A stretch of DNA of 64,000 nt from Sphingomonas sp. EC-HK361 (GTDB lineage: Bacteria; Pseudomonadota; Alphaproteobacteria; Sphingomonadales; Sphingomonadaceae). Each line of letters begins with the position of its first letter. Position 1 is the stretch's first letter. The DNA lies in contig NZ_LR701492.1 in the NCBI RefSeq assembly GCF_902498785.1, positions 42,368 through 106,367 on the forward strand, given 5' to 3'. A program made the position numbers and the translations under genes. Below the pieces are notes generated by a model. It saw only the letters and a list, made by a program, of their open reading frames with translations. It was not told the origin of the DNA and searched no databases. Positions 17,566-26,367 of this stretch are shown piece by piece.

Positions 17566-18442
17566 GAGCAGCGCGGTGGCGCTGGACGCGATCGCCGGAC
17601 ATGCCGACTGGACCCTTGCCGCAGTGGCGACGCTGGATACGGCGCACAGCGCCCGCCATTCGGATTTCGTCGACCTCGGCCCGGCAGCACAAGCCGCGGG
17701 CGCCGCGGTGCTGCGTATCGACAACATCAATCGCGAGGCAGCGCTGGCCGCGATCGGCGCGTTCGATGCCGACTATATCTTCGTGATCGGCTGGTCGCAG
17801 ATCTGCGGCGAGGCCTTTCGCGGGCTCGCCGACGGCCGCGTCATCGGCTACCACCCTGCTGCGCTCCCCCGGATGCGCGGGCGCGCGGCGATCCCCTGGA
17901 CGATCCTGAGCGGCGATCCGATCACCGCCGGAACGCTGTTCTGGATCGACGCCGGCACTGACACGGGCGACCTGCTCGACCAGCATTATTTCCACGTCGC
18001 CCGCGATGAGACCGCAGCGACGCTCTACGCGAAGCACATGCGCGCGCTGTCGCAGATGCTCACGAACAGCCTTGGCGCCATCGCGCGCGGCGACATCCGG
18101 CGCGAGGCGCAGGACGATGCCTACGCGACCTGGGCTGCGCGGCGAACGCCGCTCGATGGGCGGATCGACTGGACGGCGCCGGCTGACGCAGTCCTGCGCC
18201 TGATCCGCGCTTCCGGACGCCCCTATCCGGGCGCCTTCACCGTGGTGGGAGAGGACGCGCTGCATATCTGGGCAGCGCGCGCCAAGGGCGGCAGCGGCCG
18301 GCACTTGGCACGACCGGGCCAGATCGTCGCGATGGCGCCCGACGCCTTCACGGTGCTGTGCGGCGACGGATCGACGATCGCGGTCACCGAATGGAGCGGC
18401 GCGCGACTGCGCCAGCATCTGCAGCTGGGGACAGCCGCATGA
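17528..18442 (+). CDS. Formyltransferase-like protein, probably acting on an amino sugar
   Basis: This 304-residue protein is related to methionyl-tRNA and sugar N-formyltransferases. The folate-site region reads GYHPAALPRMRGRAAIPW, with the catalytic His conserved and the loop TDTGDLLDQ supplying the expected Asp. The Asn that precedes His in the usual Asn-x-His pair appears to be Gly here. The C-terminal half (DGRIDWTAPADAVLRLIRA) resembles the FMT C-terminal domain. A housekeeping tRNA enzyme is unlikely in this setting; N-formylation of a 4-amino-4,6-dideoxy sugar is the best reading. GGAGG lies upstream of the ATG at 17528, and ATG 17537 is an alternative. Confidence 0.75.
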   Translation: MPTMRAILVGAVESSAVALDAIAGHADWTLAAVATLDTAHSARHSDFVDLGPAAQAAGAAVLRIDNINREAALAAIGAFDADYIFVIGWSQICGEAFRGLADGRVIGYHPAALPRMRGRAAIPWTILSGDPITAGTLFWIDAGTDTGDLLDQHYFHVARDETAATLYAKHMRALSQMLTNSLGAIARGDIRREAQDDAYATWAARRTPLDGRIDWTAPADAVLRLIRASGRPYPGAFTVVGEDALHIWAARAKGGSGRHLARPGQIVAMAPDAFTVLCGDGSTIAVTEWSGARLRQHLQLGTAA

Positions 18443-19122
18443 CGCCCTTCGCGCCTGGCCAGCGTATCGCCGTCGTGGCCCCGCATCCCGACGACGAAAT
18501 TCTCGGCTGCGGCGGCACGATGGCACGCGCCACGAGCGCTGGCGTACTTGTCGATGTCGTCGTCGTGACGCGCGGCCAGCCGCCGCAATTCGACGAAGCC
18601 TTTGTCGAGCAGATCCGTGCCGAGACTCTGGCCTCCCACGCCAGCATCGGCGTGCACGAGACCCATTTCCTCGATTTTCCCGCCGCCGCGCTGGATCAGG
18701 TGCCGCGCGCGCAGATCAACCGGGCGCTCGACGCAGCCCTCTCCGCCATTGCGCCCGATATCCTTTTCGTCCCCTTTGTCGGCGACATCCACCTCGATCA
18801 CCAGATCGTCTTCACCGCAGCGATGGTCCACGCGCGGCCGCGATCACCCGCAGGCCCAAAGCACGTCCTCGCCTATGAAACGCTGTCGGAGACGAACTGG
18901 CTCGCGCCGGGGATCACCCCCGGCTTCCTTCCCAATTGCTACATCGACATCACCGATACGCTCGATGCGAAGATCGCGGCGTTTCAGGCGTTCACGACCC
19001 AGGTGAAGCCAGCACCGGACGAGCGATCGATCGAGGCGATCCGCGCTCTCGCCACGCTGCGCGGGGCGACCGTATATCGTGAGGCGGCAGAAGCGTTCAT
19101 GACGGTGCGCCAGATCTGGTGA
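18439..19122 (+). CDS. PIG-L/LmbE-family deacetylase
   Basis: This 227-residue zinc deacetylase has the HPDDE motif in APHPDDEILGCGGTM (residues 13-27) and a second metal site in GDIHLDHQ near residue 115. Family members remove N-acetyl groups from GlcNAc-type sugars or sugar conjugates. It overlaps the formyltransferase-like gene by 4 bp. A paired deacetylation and re-acylation (formylation) of an amino sugar is a plausible joint function. It is the last gene of the plus-strand operon; 466 bp without a gene follow. Confidence 0.85.
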   Translation: MTPFAPGQRIAVVAPHPDDEILGCGGTMARATSAGVLVDVVVVTRGQPPQFDEAFVEQIRAETLASHASIGVHETHFLDFPAAALDQVPRAQINRALDAALSAIAPDILFVPFVGDIHLDHQIVFTAAMVHARPRSPAGPKHVLAYETLSETNWLAPGITPGFLPNCYIDITDTLDAKIAAFQAFTTQVKPAPDERSIEAIRALATLRGATVYREAAEAFMTVRQIW

Positions 19123-19174
19123 CGTCAGCCAGCTCGACGCGTCTACGACGGGCGTACCCTGATTGCCTTAAAAC

Positions 19175-19191
19175 TATAGCCACAGGCTATA
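19175..19191. promoter_or_regulatory. 17-bp perfect palindrome, candidate regulator site
   Basis: TATAGCC-ACA-GGCTATA is a perfect inverted repeat with a 3-base centre. It lies about 50 bp past the deacetylase gene and 400 bp before the LuxR-type regulator gene. No T-run follows, so an operator is more likely than a terminator. Confidence 0.45.
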
Positions 19192-19380
19192 CCTTAATTC
19201 GCCGACGCTATGTTCAACAGCGGGACGGAATTTGTCCGAGAAATCTCATTGGATAAAAACGACTTGCAACGCGACTCGCGCGAATCACCTGATACGGAAC
19301 ACACGGCTCTACCTCGAAAGGCTTAGGTTCCGTTGCGGTCCTTTTCGAATCACCAATCGGTCAGCGCAACAAAATTCGCC

Positions 19381-19411
19381 ATTTTTCTAACACTTGCGCA
19401 ATTTTTCTAAC
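19381..19411. promoter_or_regulatory. Two direct repeats 20 bp apart upstream of the regulator gene
   Basis: ATTTTTCTAAC occurs at 19381-19391 and again at 19401-19411. The 20-bp period is about two helical turns, so a dimeric regulator could bind both on one face. The surrounding 19123-19588 region is AT-rich for this genome and otherwise empty. Confidence 0.45.
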
Positions 19412-19588
19412 CTAAATCATATATCCGAAAGTGTCGTTTGGGATAAAGTGAAAAAACTGTTACCTTCCGGTCATCAACAAGAAGAAAAAAGGCGTCGCGT
19501 CGTGCAGACCAGACAATCGTCGGTCGGCCGCCGTATGCGAAGGCTGTAGCTTTTCGCCCGGCAGGACGACCCATTCTAGGGGGTAACC

Positions 19589-20341
19589 ATGTCCGATCCG
19601 GTCAACGTCTTTCTGTTGTGTCGCAATTCCATCGTCCGCGAAGGGCTCAGCCGCATCCTTGCCGATCGCGATTTCAACATCATTCAGTCGGCAAGTTCGT
19701 GCGAGGGCCTGACAGCGCTTGCCAGTGCCGATCCCGATGGTGTTCCGCAGCTGATCCTGCTCGATAACGCCGCCGAGGATTGCGACGCCGAATGCCTCGC
19801 CAGCCTGCAGGCGCGCTTCCCGCGATCGCATCTGGTGATGCTGTCCGACCGGTTCGATTTCCAGGTCATGCTGAAGGCGTTCCGGCTCGGCGTGCGCGCC
19901 TATATCGTCAAGGAAATCTCGTGTGAGCGCCTGGTCGGCACGCTCCAGCTTGTCGCAATGGGCGAGCGGGTGCTGCCGTCGCAGCTTGCCGACGAGCTCC
20001 AGTCGCGCCCCGGCCTTTCCAGCGCACCCGAGATCGAGAAGTCGGTCGAAACCGCCAGCCTTTCCGAACGCGAGCTGGAAATCCTGCGCTGGCTTATCAT
20101 GGGCTGCCCGAACAAGGTCATCTCGCGCCGCATGGAGATCAGCGAGGCGACGGTGAAGGTTCATGTAAAGGCCGTCCTGCGCAAGCTGAGCGTGAAAAAC
20201 CGGACCCAGGCCGCGATCTGGGCCGCCAATCACGGGATGCGCGGACGCTGCTATGATGTGGAGCCGGCCGCGATGAACGGCCTTCCGCATCCGGCGCACT
20301 TGCCCGGCCCGGTCGTGACAGGGCAGTTCGTCGCCGCCTGA
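19589..20341 (+). CDS. LuxR/NarL-family regulator with atypical receiver domain
   Basis: This 250-residue protein has a receiver-like N-terminal domain and a LuxR helix-turn-helix (residues 157-215: LSERELEILRWLIMG through KNRTQAAIWAA). The candidate phosphoacceptor Asp59 (LILLDNAAED) and Lys108 (YIVKE) are present. The acidic pair that normally binds magnesium after the first strand is replaced by Cys-Arg-Asn (residues 11-13). Phosphorylation control is therefore doubtful. GGGGG lies just upstream of ATG 19589. Its place between the polysaccharide operon and the flippase gene suggests control of the locus. Confidence 0.85.
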   Translation: MSDPVNVFLLCRNSIVREGLSRILADRDFNIIQSASSCEGLTALASADPDGVPQLILLDNAAEDCDAECLASLQARFPRSHLVMLSDRFDFQVMLKAFRLGVRAYIVKEISCERLVGTLQLVAMGERVLPSQLADELQSRPGLSSAPEIEKSVETASLSERELEILRWLIMGCPNKVISRRMEISEATVKVHVKAVLRKLSVKNRTQAAIWAANHGMRGRCYDVEPAAMNGLPHPAHLPGPVVTGQFVAA

Positions 20342-20367
20342 ACGCGCTCCAGCGGATCGGAAAGACC

Positions 20368-21756
20368 ATGGCGACAGCCTTTGGCAACGCTCTTGGGGCG
20401 CAGGCACGGGCCGTGCTGCGTTCCAGGGCCGGCGGGCTGCACGTCAAGGGCACGCGGACGCGGCTGACAGCGATCGGGCATCTGCTTTCGGGCAATTTCC
20501 TGAACGCGCTCATCATGCTGGTCAGCGTCGCGATGGCGGCGCGCTCGCTCGGCCCTGCAAGCTACGGGATCATGGTGATGGTCCTGTCCTACAACCGGGT
20601 GGTCGAGCGCATCCTGCGCTTCGAATCCTGGCAGCCGCTGATCCGCTTCGCGGTGCAGGAGGAAAAGGAATCCTCGCCCGAGCGGTTGCAGCGGCTCTAC
20701 GCCTACGGCCTGCTCCTCGACATGGGTGCGGCCGCACTGTCTGCGGTCGTCGCGGTATCGCTCGCGCTGCTGTTCGGCGGGATCTTCCACCTCACCTCGC
20801 TTCATGTCGAGCTGGTCGCGATCTATTCCTGCGCGACTCTCGTCAACATCGCCGGCGTGCCGACTGCGGCGCTACGCCTGTCGGGCCAGTTCAAGATGCT
20901 CGCCTATACCCAGGTCGCCGCGAACCTGCTGCGCATCGTCTTCGCCGGCTATTGCGCGCTCGGCGGCTACGGCCTGATCGGCTTCATGGTCGCGTGGACC
21001 GCGGCGCAGGCGCTGGGATCGCTCATCGTTTTCTGGGTCGGCTTCCGCGCGCTTCGACAGATGGGCATCCCGAACCCTTTCCGTGCCCGCATGCGCGGGC
21101 TGACGCGGGACTTTCCGGGCTTTTTCGGTTTCGCGTGCTCGACCAATCTCTCGCTCACCCTGCGGGTCATCACGACCGAGGCGGATTCGCTGTTCGTCGG
21201 CGCCGTTGCCGGCGCGCCCGCCGCCGCTGTCTACTACCTCGCCAAGCGCATCGCGAAGGTCGCCGCGCAGGTCGGCGCGCAGGTGCAGGCCGTCGTCTAT
21301 CCCGACGTCGCGCGGATGTGGGCGAACGGCGATTTCCGCGGCTTCCGCGCCGCGACGCTGCAGGTCCAGATCGCGCTCGCCGCGGTCGGCGCCAGCATGC
21401 TGCTGGCCGCCTATCTGTTCGGCCCGCTGCTGATCCGCGTCGGCCCGGGTGAGGCGTATCAGCCGACCTATGTCCTGCTGCTGACCCAGCTGATGGCGGT
21501 GATCCTCACGCTCCACGCGGCGCCGTCGCGCTCCGCCTTGCTGGCGATGAACCGGTCGTGGCTGGTGCTGGCCCTGTCGGCGATCGGCACCGCGATGTTC
21601 GTCGGCGTCGCAGGTTATGCCGTGCCGCGCTATGGCCCGATCGGCGGCAACATCGCGCACATCGTCCTGGGCGCCTTCACCGCGATCCTGTTCGACATCT
21701 TCTGGATGCGCCGCGCGAAGCAGCGCGAGACGGAGATGGCTTCCGTCAGATCGTGA
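20368..21756 (+). CDS. Wzx-like polysaccharide flippase
   Basis: This 462-residue inner-membrane protein has about 12 predicted helices and belongs to the MOP/MATE polysaccharide transporter superfamily. The first helix pair (IGHLLSGNFLNALIMLVSVA, then ARSLGPASYGIMVMVLSY) carries the typical Wzx N-terminal pattern of a LGP-x2-YG turn. It should flip the lipid-linked repeat unit to the periplasm. It starts 27 bp after the regulator gene and may be co-transcribed with it. Its 3' end overlaps the convergent cysQ gene by 11 bp. Confidence 0.88.
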   Translation: MATAFGNALGAQARAVLRSRAGGLHVKGTRTRLTAIGHLLSGNFLNALIMLVSVAMAARSLGPASYGIMVMVLSYNRVVERILRFESWQPLIRFAVQEEKESSPERLQRLYAYGLLLDMGAAALSAVVAVSLALLFGGIFHLTSLHVELVAIYSCATLVNIAGVPTAALRLSGQFKMLAYTQVAANLLRIVFAGYCALGGYGLIGFMVAWTAAQALGSLIVFWVGFRALRQMGIPNPFRARMRGLTRDFPGFFGFACSTNLSLTLRVITTEADSLFVGAVAGAPAAAVYYLAKRIAKVAAQVGAQVQAVVYPDVARMWANGDFRGFRAATLQVQIALAAVGASMLLAAYLFGPLLIRVGPGEAYQPTYVLLLTQLMAVILTLHAAPSRSALLAMNRSWLVLALSAIGTAMFVGVAGYAVPRYGPIGGNIAHIVLGAFTAILFDIFWMRRAKQRETEMASVRS

Positions 21757-22519
21757 CGAACGCCTGCGTCTGCGCCCGCAGCGCCTCGATGACCTGCGGC
21801 CCCAGATCGGGGCGGCAGATCAGCACATCCGGCAGCGTCGGGTCGGCGTTGTTGTAGACGAGCGGCGCGCCATCGATGCGCGAGGCGTGCAGGCCGCCAG
21901 CGAGCGCGACCGCCGCCGGCGCGCAATTGTCCCATTCATACTGGCCGCCACTGTGGAGGTAGATGTCGGCCTCCCCGCGAAGCACCGCCATCGCCTTGGC
22001 GCCGGCCGATCCCATCGGCACCATCGCCGCGCCCAGCCGCTGGGCGACGGCGACGGCATCCGGGCTCGGCCGGGTTCGGCTGACGAGCATGCGCAGCGGT
22101 GCGTCGACGGGGACGGCGGCAAGCGCCTCGCCGCCGCAGTGCACCAGCCCGAGCGCTGGCAAAGCGACAGCGCCGATCGCGGGACGACCATCGATCGCCA
22201 GCGCGACATGGACCGCCCAGTCGGCGCGACCCTCGCCATATTCGCGCGTGCCGTCGAGCGGGTCGACGATCCATACCCGCGACTGCGTCAGGCGATCTGC
22301 GCTGTCCTGCGTTTCCTCGCACAACACGCCATCATCGGGACGTAGCGCCGCGAGTCGCGCCATCAGCAGGTCGCTTGCCTGCCTGTCGCCGACCACGCCG
22401 AGTTCCTTCCCCGCAAGTCCCGATGTGCGTTGCAGATCGAGCAGCAATTCGCCCGCTTCATGGGCAAGCAGGCGCGCGATGTCCGCGTCGGTCATGGCGG
22501 GCTCCGTTCGGGGTATCAT
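21746..22519 (-). CDS. cysQ: 3'(2'),5'-bisphosphate nucleotidase
   Basis: This 257-residue member of the inositol-monophosphatase superfamily has the metal motif VWIVDPLDGTREYGEG near residues 81-96, EET near 69, and the second site WDNCAPAAVALAGG near 195. CysQ turns the PAP left by sulfotransferases back into AMP, which relieves product inhibition. It is the last gene of a six-gene minus-strand operon with sulfate-activation genes and overlaps the DUF2061 gene by 4 bp, which supports the start at 22519; ATG 22495 is possible. A dedicated copy fits the three sulfotransferases nearby. Confidence 0.9.
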   Translation of the reverse strand: MIPRTEPAMTDADIARLLAHEAGELLLDLQRTSGLAGKELGVVGDRQASDLLMARLAALRPDDGVLCEETQDSADRLTQSRVWIVDPLDGTREYGEGRADWAVHVALAIDGRPAIGAVALPALGLVHCGGEALAAVPVDAPLRMLVSRTRPSPDAVAVAQRLGAAMVPMGSAGAKAMAVLRGEADIYLHSGGQYEWDNCAPAAVALAGGLHASRIDGAPLVYNNADPTLPDVLICRPDLGPQVIEALRAQTQAFVTI

Positions 22520-22770
22520 TCGGCGGGTTGCGCGATGGGATCGGCCGGCAGTTCGTGCACCGTTCCCCAGCGGACAAGCGACCAGCCGCGCTCATGGACG
22601 TAGTAGAGCGTCAGCTTGGTGAGCACCTCGGTCGATGCGATCGCCCCAGCGGCGCCGACGTTGCCGGTGAAGAACCAGCCGAGCAGAAACGTGTCGATGC
22701 TGCCAAGCGTGCGCCAGGACACGGCCTTTGCGATCGACCGGCTGTGCCGCTCGCCTCCCTGGAGGAACAT
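22516..22770 (-). CDS. DUF2061 small membrane protein
   Basis: This 84-residue protein has the DUF2061 pattern: SRSIAKAVSWRTLGSIDTFLLGWFFTG, then a second helix (GAAGAIASTEVLTKLTLYYV) and a tail with HERGW. It has two membrane helices and its biochemical role is unknown. It is 3 bp after cysNC and overlaps cysQ, so it is part of the sulfate-activation operon. Proteins of this family are often found next to sulfate assimilation genes, and a link to sulfate or PAPS handling is plausible but not shown. Confidence 0.85.
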   Translation of the reverse strand: MFLQGGERHSRSIAKAVSWRTLGSIDTFLLGWFFTGNVGAAGAIASTEVLTKLTLYYVHERGWSLVRWGTVHELPADPIAQPAE

Positions 22771-22773
22771 GGC

Positions 22774-24693
22774 TCAGTCTCCGTCGAGCGCGAGAAGGTG
22801 CGTGACGACGCGCTCGGCTGCCTCTTCCGGGGGCATCGCGCAGGTATCGACGACCAGTTCCGGCGCCTCGGGCGTCTCATAGGGCGAATCGATGCCGGTG
22901 AAGTTCGCCAGCTCGCCGCGGCGGGCACGGCCGTAGAGGCCCTTCACGTCACGCGCCTCCGCCACGTCCAGCGGTGTGTCGACATGGATTTCGATGAACT
23001 CACCCGCCGGGATCATCCGGCGTACCATCTCGCGTTCGGCGCGGAAGGGGGAGATGAAGGCGGTGAGTACGATCAGCCCGGCATCGGTCATGATCTTCGC
23101 GACCTCGCCGATGCGGCGGATATTCTCCACGCGGTCGGCATCGGTGAAGCCGAGATCGCGGCTCAGCCCGTGGCGCACATTGTCCCCGTCGAGCAGGAAG
23201 CTATGCTTGCCGAGCGCCAGCAGCTTCTTCTCGACGAGGTTCGCGATCGTCGATTTGCCCGCCCCCGACAGCCCGGTGAACCACAGCACGCGCGGATGCT
23301 GCTGCTTCTGGCGCGCGTGCGCCTCTCGCGTGACGTCGATCGACTGCCAGTGGATGTTCTGCGTGCGGCGCAGCGCGAAGCGGATCATGCCGGCTCCGAC
23401 CGTCTCGTTGGTCGCGCGGTCGATCAGGATGAAGCTGCCAAGGTCGATATTGTCGGCGAACGGCGCGAACGGGATCTGCCGGTCGAGCGAGATGTTGCAC
23501 ACGCCGATGCCGTTGAGCGGGAGCGTCTTCGCAGCTTCCTTCGCCAAAGTGTTCACATCGAGGCGGTATTTCAGGTCGGTGACCGTCGCGGTGGCGCTGC
23601 GCGCGCCCATTTTCAACAGATAAGGGCGCTGGGGCAGCATCGGCTCGGCGTTCATCCAGACGAGATCGACCTCGAACTGGTCGGCCACCTCGATCGGATG
23701 CGAAGCTGCCGCGACGACATCGCCGCGCGAACAATCCACGTCCTCGGCAAAAGCGAGAGTCACCGCCTGCCCGGTGTGCGCCACGGGCAGATCGCCGTCG
23801 AACGTCACGATCCGCGCAACCTGTGTCATCAGCCCCGATGGCGCGAGGCGGACACGGTCCCCGGGCCGCACCGTGCCCGCGGCGACCGTGCCCGACACCC
23901 CGCGAAAATCGAGGTTCGGACGATTGACCCACTGGACCTGCATCGCGAATCCGGCATCGGCGCCGCGGCGTTCGGGCAGCTCGGCATGATCGAGCGCATC
24001 GAGCAGCGTCGGGCCGGCATACCAAGGCATGGTCGTGGCGGACGCCGCGATATTGTCGCCGTCGATCGCGGCGATCGGGATGGCGGTGAACGCCTCGATC
24101 CCGATCGATGCGGCGAAATCGCCATAGTCCGCGACGATCGCGTCGAAGGTCGCCTGGTCGTAGCCGACGAGATCCATCTTGTTCACCGCAAGAATGATCT
24201 GGCGAATGCCGACGAGGTGGACGAGATAACTGTGCCGGCGCGTCTGGGTCAGCACGCCCTTGCGCGCGTCGATGAGCACGACCGCGAGATCGGCGGTCGA
24301 CGCGCCGGTCACCATGTTACGGGTATACTGCTCATGGCCCGGGGTATCCGCGACGATGAACTTGCGCCGGCTGGAATTGAAGAATCGGTAGGCGACATCG
24401 ATCGTGATGCCCTGCTCGCGCTCGGCCGAGAGCCCATCGACGAGCGAGGCGAAATCGAGCCGCCCGCCGCCGCCTCCGGCCTTGCGGCTGTCCTCCGCCA
24501 GCGTCGTCAGCTGGTCGTCGAGCAGCGATTTGGAATCGTAGAGCATGCGCCCGATGAGCGTCGACTTGCCGTCATCGACCGATCCGCAGGTGATGAAGCG
24601 CAGCAGCGACTGCTGATATCCGAACGGCACGACGACGCCTTCCGGCGCCGGTGTCGCGCAGGTTTCGAAGGCGGAGGAAATTGCGGTGGCCAT
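22774..24693 (-). CDS. cysNC: Bifunctional sulfate adenylyltransferase subunit 1/adenylylsulfate kinase
   Basis: This 639-residue fusion has an EF-Tu-like GTPase half (CysN) and an APS kinase half (CysC). The GTPase motifs are [15 protein letters not shown] near residue 37, [14 protein letters not shown] near 116 and NKMDLVGYD near 170. The kinase P-loop is [15 protein letters not shown] near residue 475, followed by [15 protein letters not shown]. With CysD it makes APS from ATP and sulfate, then phosphorylates it to PAPS. The ATG at 24693 shares a base with the cysD stop. The same fusion architecture serves sulfation in rhizobial NodQ. Confidence 0.95.
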   Translation of the reverse strand: MATAISSAFETCATPAPEGVVVPFGYQQSLLRFITCGSVDDGKSTLIGRMLYDSKSLLDDQLTTLAEDSRKAGGGGGRLDFASLVDGLSAEREQGITIDVAYRFFNSSRRKFIVADTPGHEQYTRNMVTGASTADLAVVLIDARKGVLTQTRRHSYLVHLVGIRQIILAVNKMDLVGYDQATFDAIVADYGDFAASIGIEAFTAIPIAAIDGDNIAASATTMPWYAGPTLLDALDHAELPERRGADAGFAMQVQWVNRPNLDFRGVSGTVAAGTVRPGDRVRLAPSGLMTQVARIVTFDGDLPVAHTGQAVTLAFAEDVDCSRGDVVAAASHPIEVADQFEVDLVWMNAEPMLPQRPYLLKMGARSATATVTDLKYRLDVNTLAKEAAKTLPLNGIGVCNISLDRQIPFAPFADNIDLGSFILIDRATNETVGAGMIRFALRRTQNIHWQSIDVTREAHARQKQQHPRVLWFTGLSGAGKSTIANLVEKKLLALGKHSFLLDGDNVRHGLSRDLGFTDADRVENIRRIGEVAKIMTDAGLIVLTAFISPFRAEREMVRRMIPAGEFIEIHVDTPLDVAEARDVKGLYGRARRGELANFTGIDSPYETPEAPELVVDTCAMPPEEAAERVVTHLLALDGD

Positions 24694-25655
24694 CAGAAAT
24701 ACCCCTCCTGCTTCTTCTGCTCCATGCTGGCGGCCTGATCGGAATCGATCACCCGGCCCTGGCGTTCGGAGGTGCGGGTCAGCAACGTCTCGGCAACGAT
24801 CGCCTCGATATCGGCCGCGTCGCTTTCGACCGCGCCGGTGAGCGGGTAGCAGCCGAGGGTGCGGAAGCGGACGCGGCGCTGCACCGGCACTTCGCCGGCG
24901 GCGAGCGGAAAGCGGGCGTCGTCGACCATCAGCAGCACGCCGTCGCGTTCGACGGTGGGGCGGACGGCGGCGAAATAGAGCGAGGGGATCTCGATCTCCT
25001 CACGCGCGATATACTGCCAGATGTCGAGCTCGGTCCAATTGCTCAAGGGGAAGACGCGCATCGATTCCCCGCGATTCTTGCGCGCGCTGTAGTGGCGCCA
25101 CAGCTCGGGGCGCTGCTGTTTCGGGTCCCAGCGGTGGCTCGCGGTGCGGAACGAGAAGACGCGCTCCTTCGCGCGGCTCTTCTCCTCGTCGCGCCGTGCG
25201 CCACCGAACGCCGCGTCGAAGCCGTAAAGGTCAAGTGCCTGCTTCAGCCCCTCGGTCTTCCACATCTCGGTGTGACGCGGGCCGTGGTCGAAGGGATTGA
25301 TCCCCTGCGCCAGCGCCTGCGGGTTGCGGTGGACGATCAGGTCGATATCGGGGTCGGCCGCCACCTTGTCGCGCAGCGCATACATGGCGCGGAACTTCCA
25401 CGTCGTGTCGACATGGAGCAGCGGGAACGGCAGGCGGGAGGGGTAGAACGCCTTGCGCGCCAGATGCAGCATGACGGCCGAATCCTTGCCGATGCTATAG
25501 AGCATGACAGGCCGGTCCGCCTCCGCCACGACCTCGCGCATGATGTGGATCGCCTCGGCCTCCAGCGCATCGAGATGGGTGAAGGGCGGCAGGCTGCCCT
25601 GCGAGATCCACGGCGGCGCGGCACGGTGCTGGAGAGGCTGGACGTCACTGGTCAT
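24693..25655 (-). CDS. cysD: Sulfate adenylyltransferase subunit 2
   Basis: This 320-residue protein is about the normal length of CysD/NodP. The PP-loop for ATP is [14 protein letters not shown] near residue 55. The conserved blocks [14 protein letters not shown] and [17 protein letters not shown] are intact, and the end reads EKKQEGYF. It forms the catalytic subunit with CysNC. Its start overlaps the end of the LuxR-type regulator gene by 11 bp, so the exopolysaccharide co-polymerase, regulator and sulfate-activation genes are read as one operon. Confidence 0.95.
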   Translation of the reverse strand: MTSDVQPLQHRAAPPWISQGSLPPFTHLDALEAEAIHIMREVVAEADRPVMLYSIGKDSAVMLHLARKAFYPSRLPFPLLHVDTTWKFRAMYALRDKVAADPDIDLIVHRNPQALAQGINPFDHGPRHTEMWKTEGLKQALDLYGFDAAFGGARRDEEKSRAKERVFSFRTASHRWDPKQQRPELWRHYSARKNRGESMRVFPLSNWTELDIWQYIAREEIEIPSLYFAAVRPTVERDGVLLMVDDARFPLAAGEVPVQRRVRFRTLGCYPLTGAVESDAADIEAIVAETLLTRTSERQGRVIDSDQAASMEQKKQEGYF

Positions 25656-26367
25656 TGGCGTTCCCCTTCAGGAAATGCGCGACGATCTGCGTGCGGTTGG
25701 TGGCGCCGTTCTGTGCCATGATCGCGCGGATATGGACCTTCACCGTGCTCTCGCTGATCGCGAGGCGCTGGGCGATCGCCTTGTTCGAAAAGCCGAGTGC
25801 GAGGAGCTGGAGCACATCCTGCTGGCGCTTCGTCAGCGTGTTCAGCCGCCCCGCCTCGAACGGCGACGGCGGCTCGGCGCGCGCCGCCGTGGCCGGCTCC
25901 GGCGCGCGGGAGAGGAACTCGGTCAGCGATACCGGATAGACGCCGATGCCGTTCACCAGCAGCAGGATCGCGCTGCGCAGGCACTCGACGCTGGCGTTCG
26001 CGGTCAGCAGCCCCTGCGCGCCGGCCCGGATCGCCGCCAGCAGCTCCTCGATCTCGACATGCGGCGCGACGACGAGCGAAGCCGCATTGGGCCAGCGCCG
26101 TTCCGCCAGCGCAAGCTGGGCGCCAAGCGTGCCGCCGCCGATGCCGCCCTCCGCAATCTGGAACAGGATCAGGTCGGCGGCGATGTCGCGGTCGCACTGG
26201 GCGATCGTCGCACAGGATTCGACGATGAATTCGGACGCCGACCCAAGGCCCGCCACGGTGCACGCGCGGCTGAAGTCGCTTGGATCGACCACCAGGACGG
26301 TGATCGCCGCAGGCACGCTGCCCGTCGTCGCCGAATCCTCCCGTCGTGCCCGCGCCGCGGCGTCCAC
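25645..26367 (-). CDS. LuxR-family regulator with degenerate receiver domain
   Basis: This 240-residue protein has a receiver-like domain (residues 20-140) and a C-terminal LuxR helix-turn-helix ([25 protein letters not shown], about 177-201, then [21 protein letters not shown]). In the strand that should hold the phosphoacceptor, [10 protein letters not shown] has Gln70 where Asp is expected, so phosphorylation at the normal site is not possible. Only one of the first acidic pair remains (VVDPSD). It starts directly after the stop of the Wzc-like gene. An aspartate-independent regulator of this operon is inferred. Confidence 0.85.
   Translation of the reverse strand: MDAAARARREDSATTGSVPAAITVLVVDPSDFSRACTVAGLGSASEFIVESCATIAQCDRDIAADLILFQIAEGGIGGGTLGAQLALAERRWPNAASLVVAPHVEIEELLAAIRAGAQGLLTANASVECLRSAILLLVNGIGVYPVSLTEFLSRAPEPATAARAEPPSPFEAGRLNTLTKRQQDVLQLLALGFSNKAIAQRLAISESTVKVHIRAIMAQNGATNRTQIVAHFLKGNANDQ

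Noticed and set aside
17438..18526. Assignment of the formyltransferase-like gene as housekeeping fmt
   Set aside because: It lacks the usual Asn-x-His pair, has no def gene beside it and sits within the polysaccharide operon.
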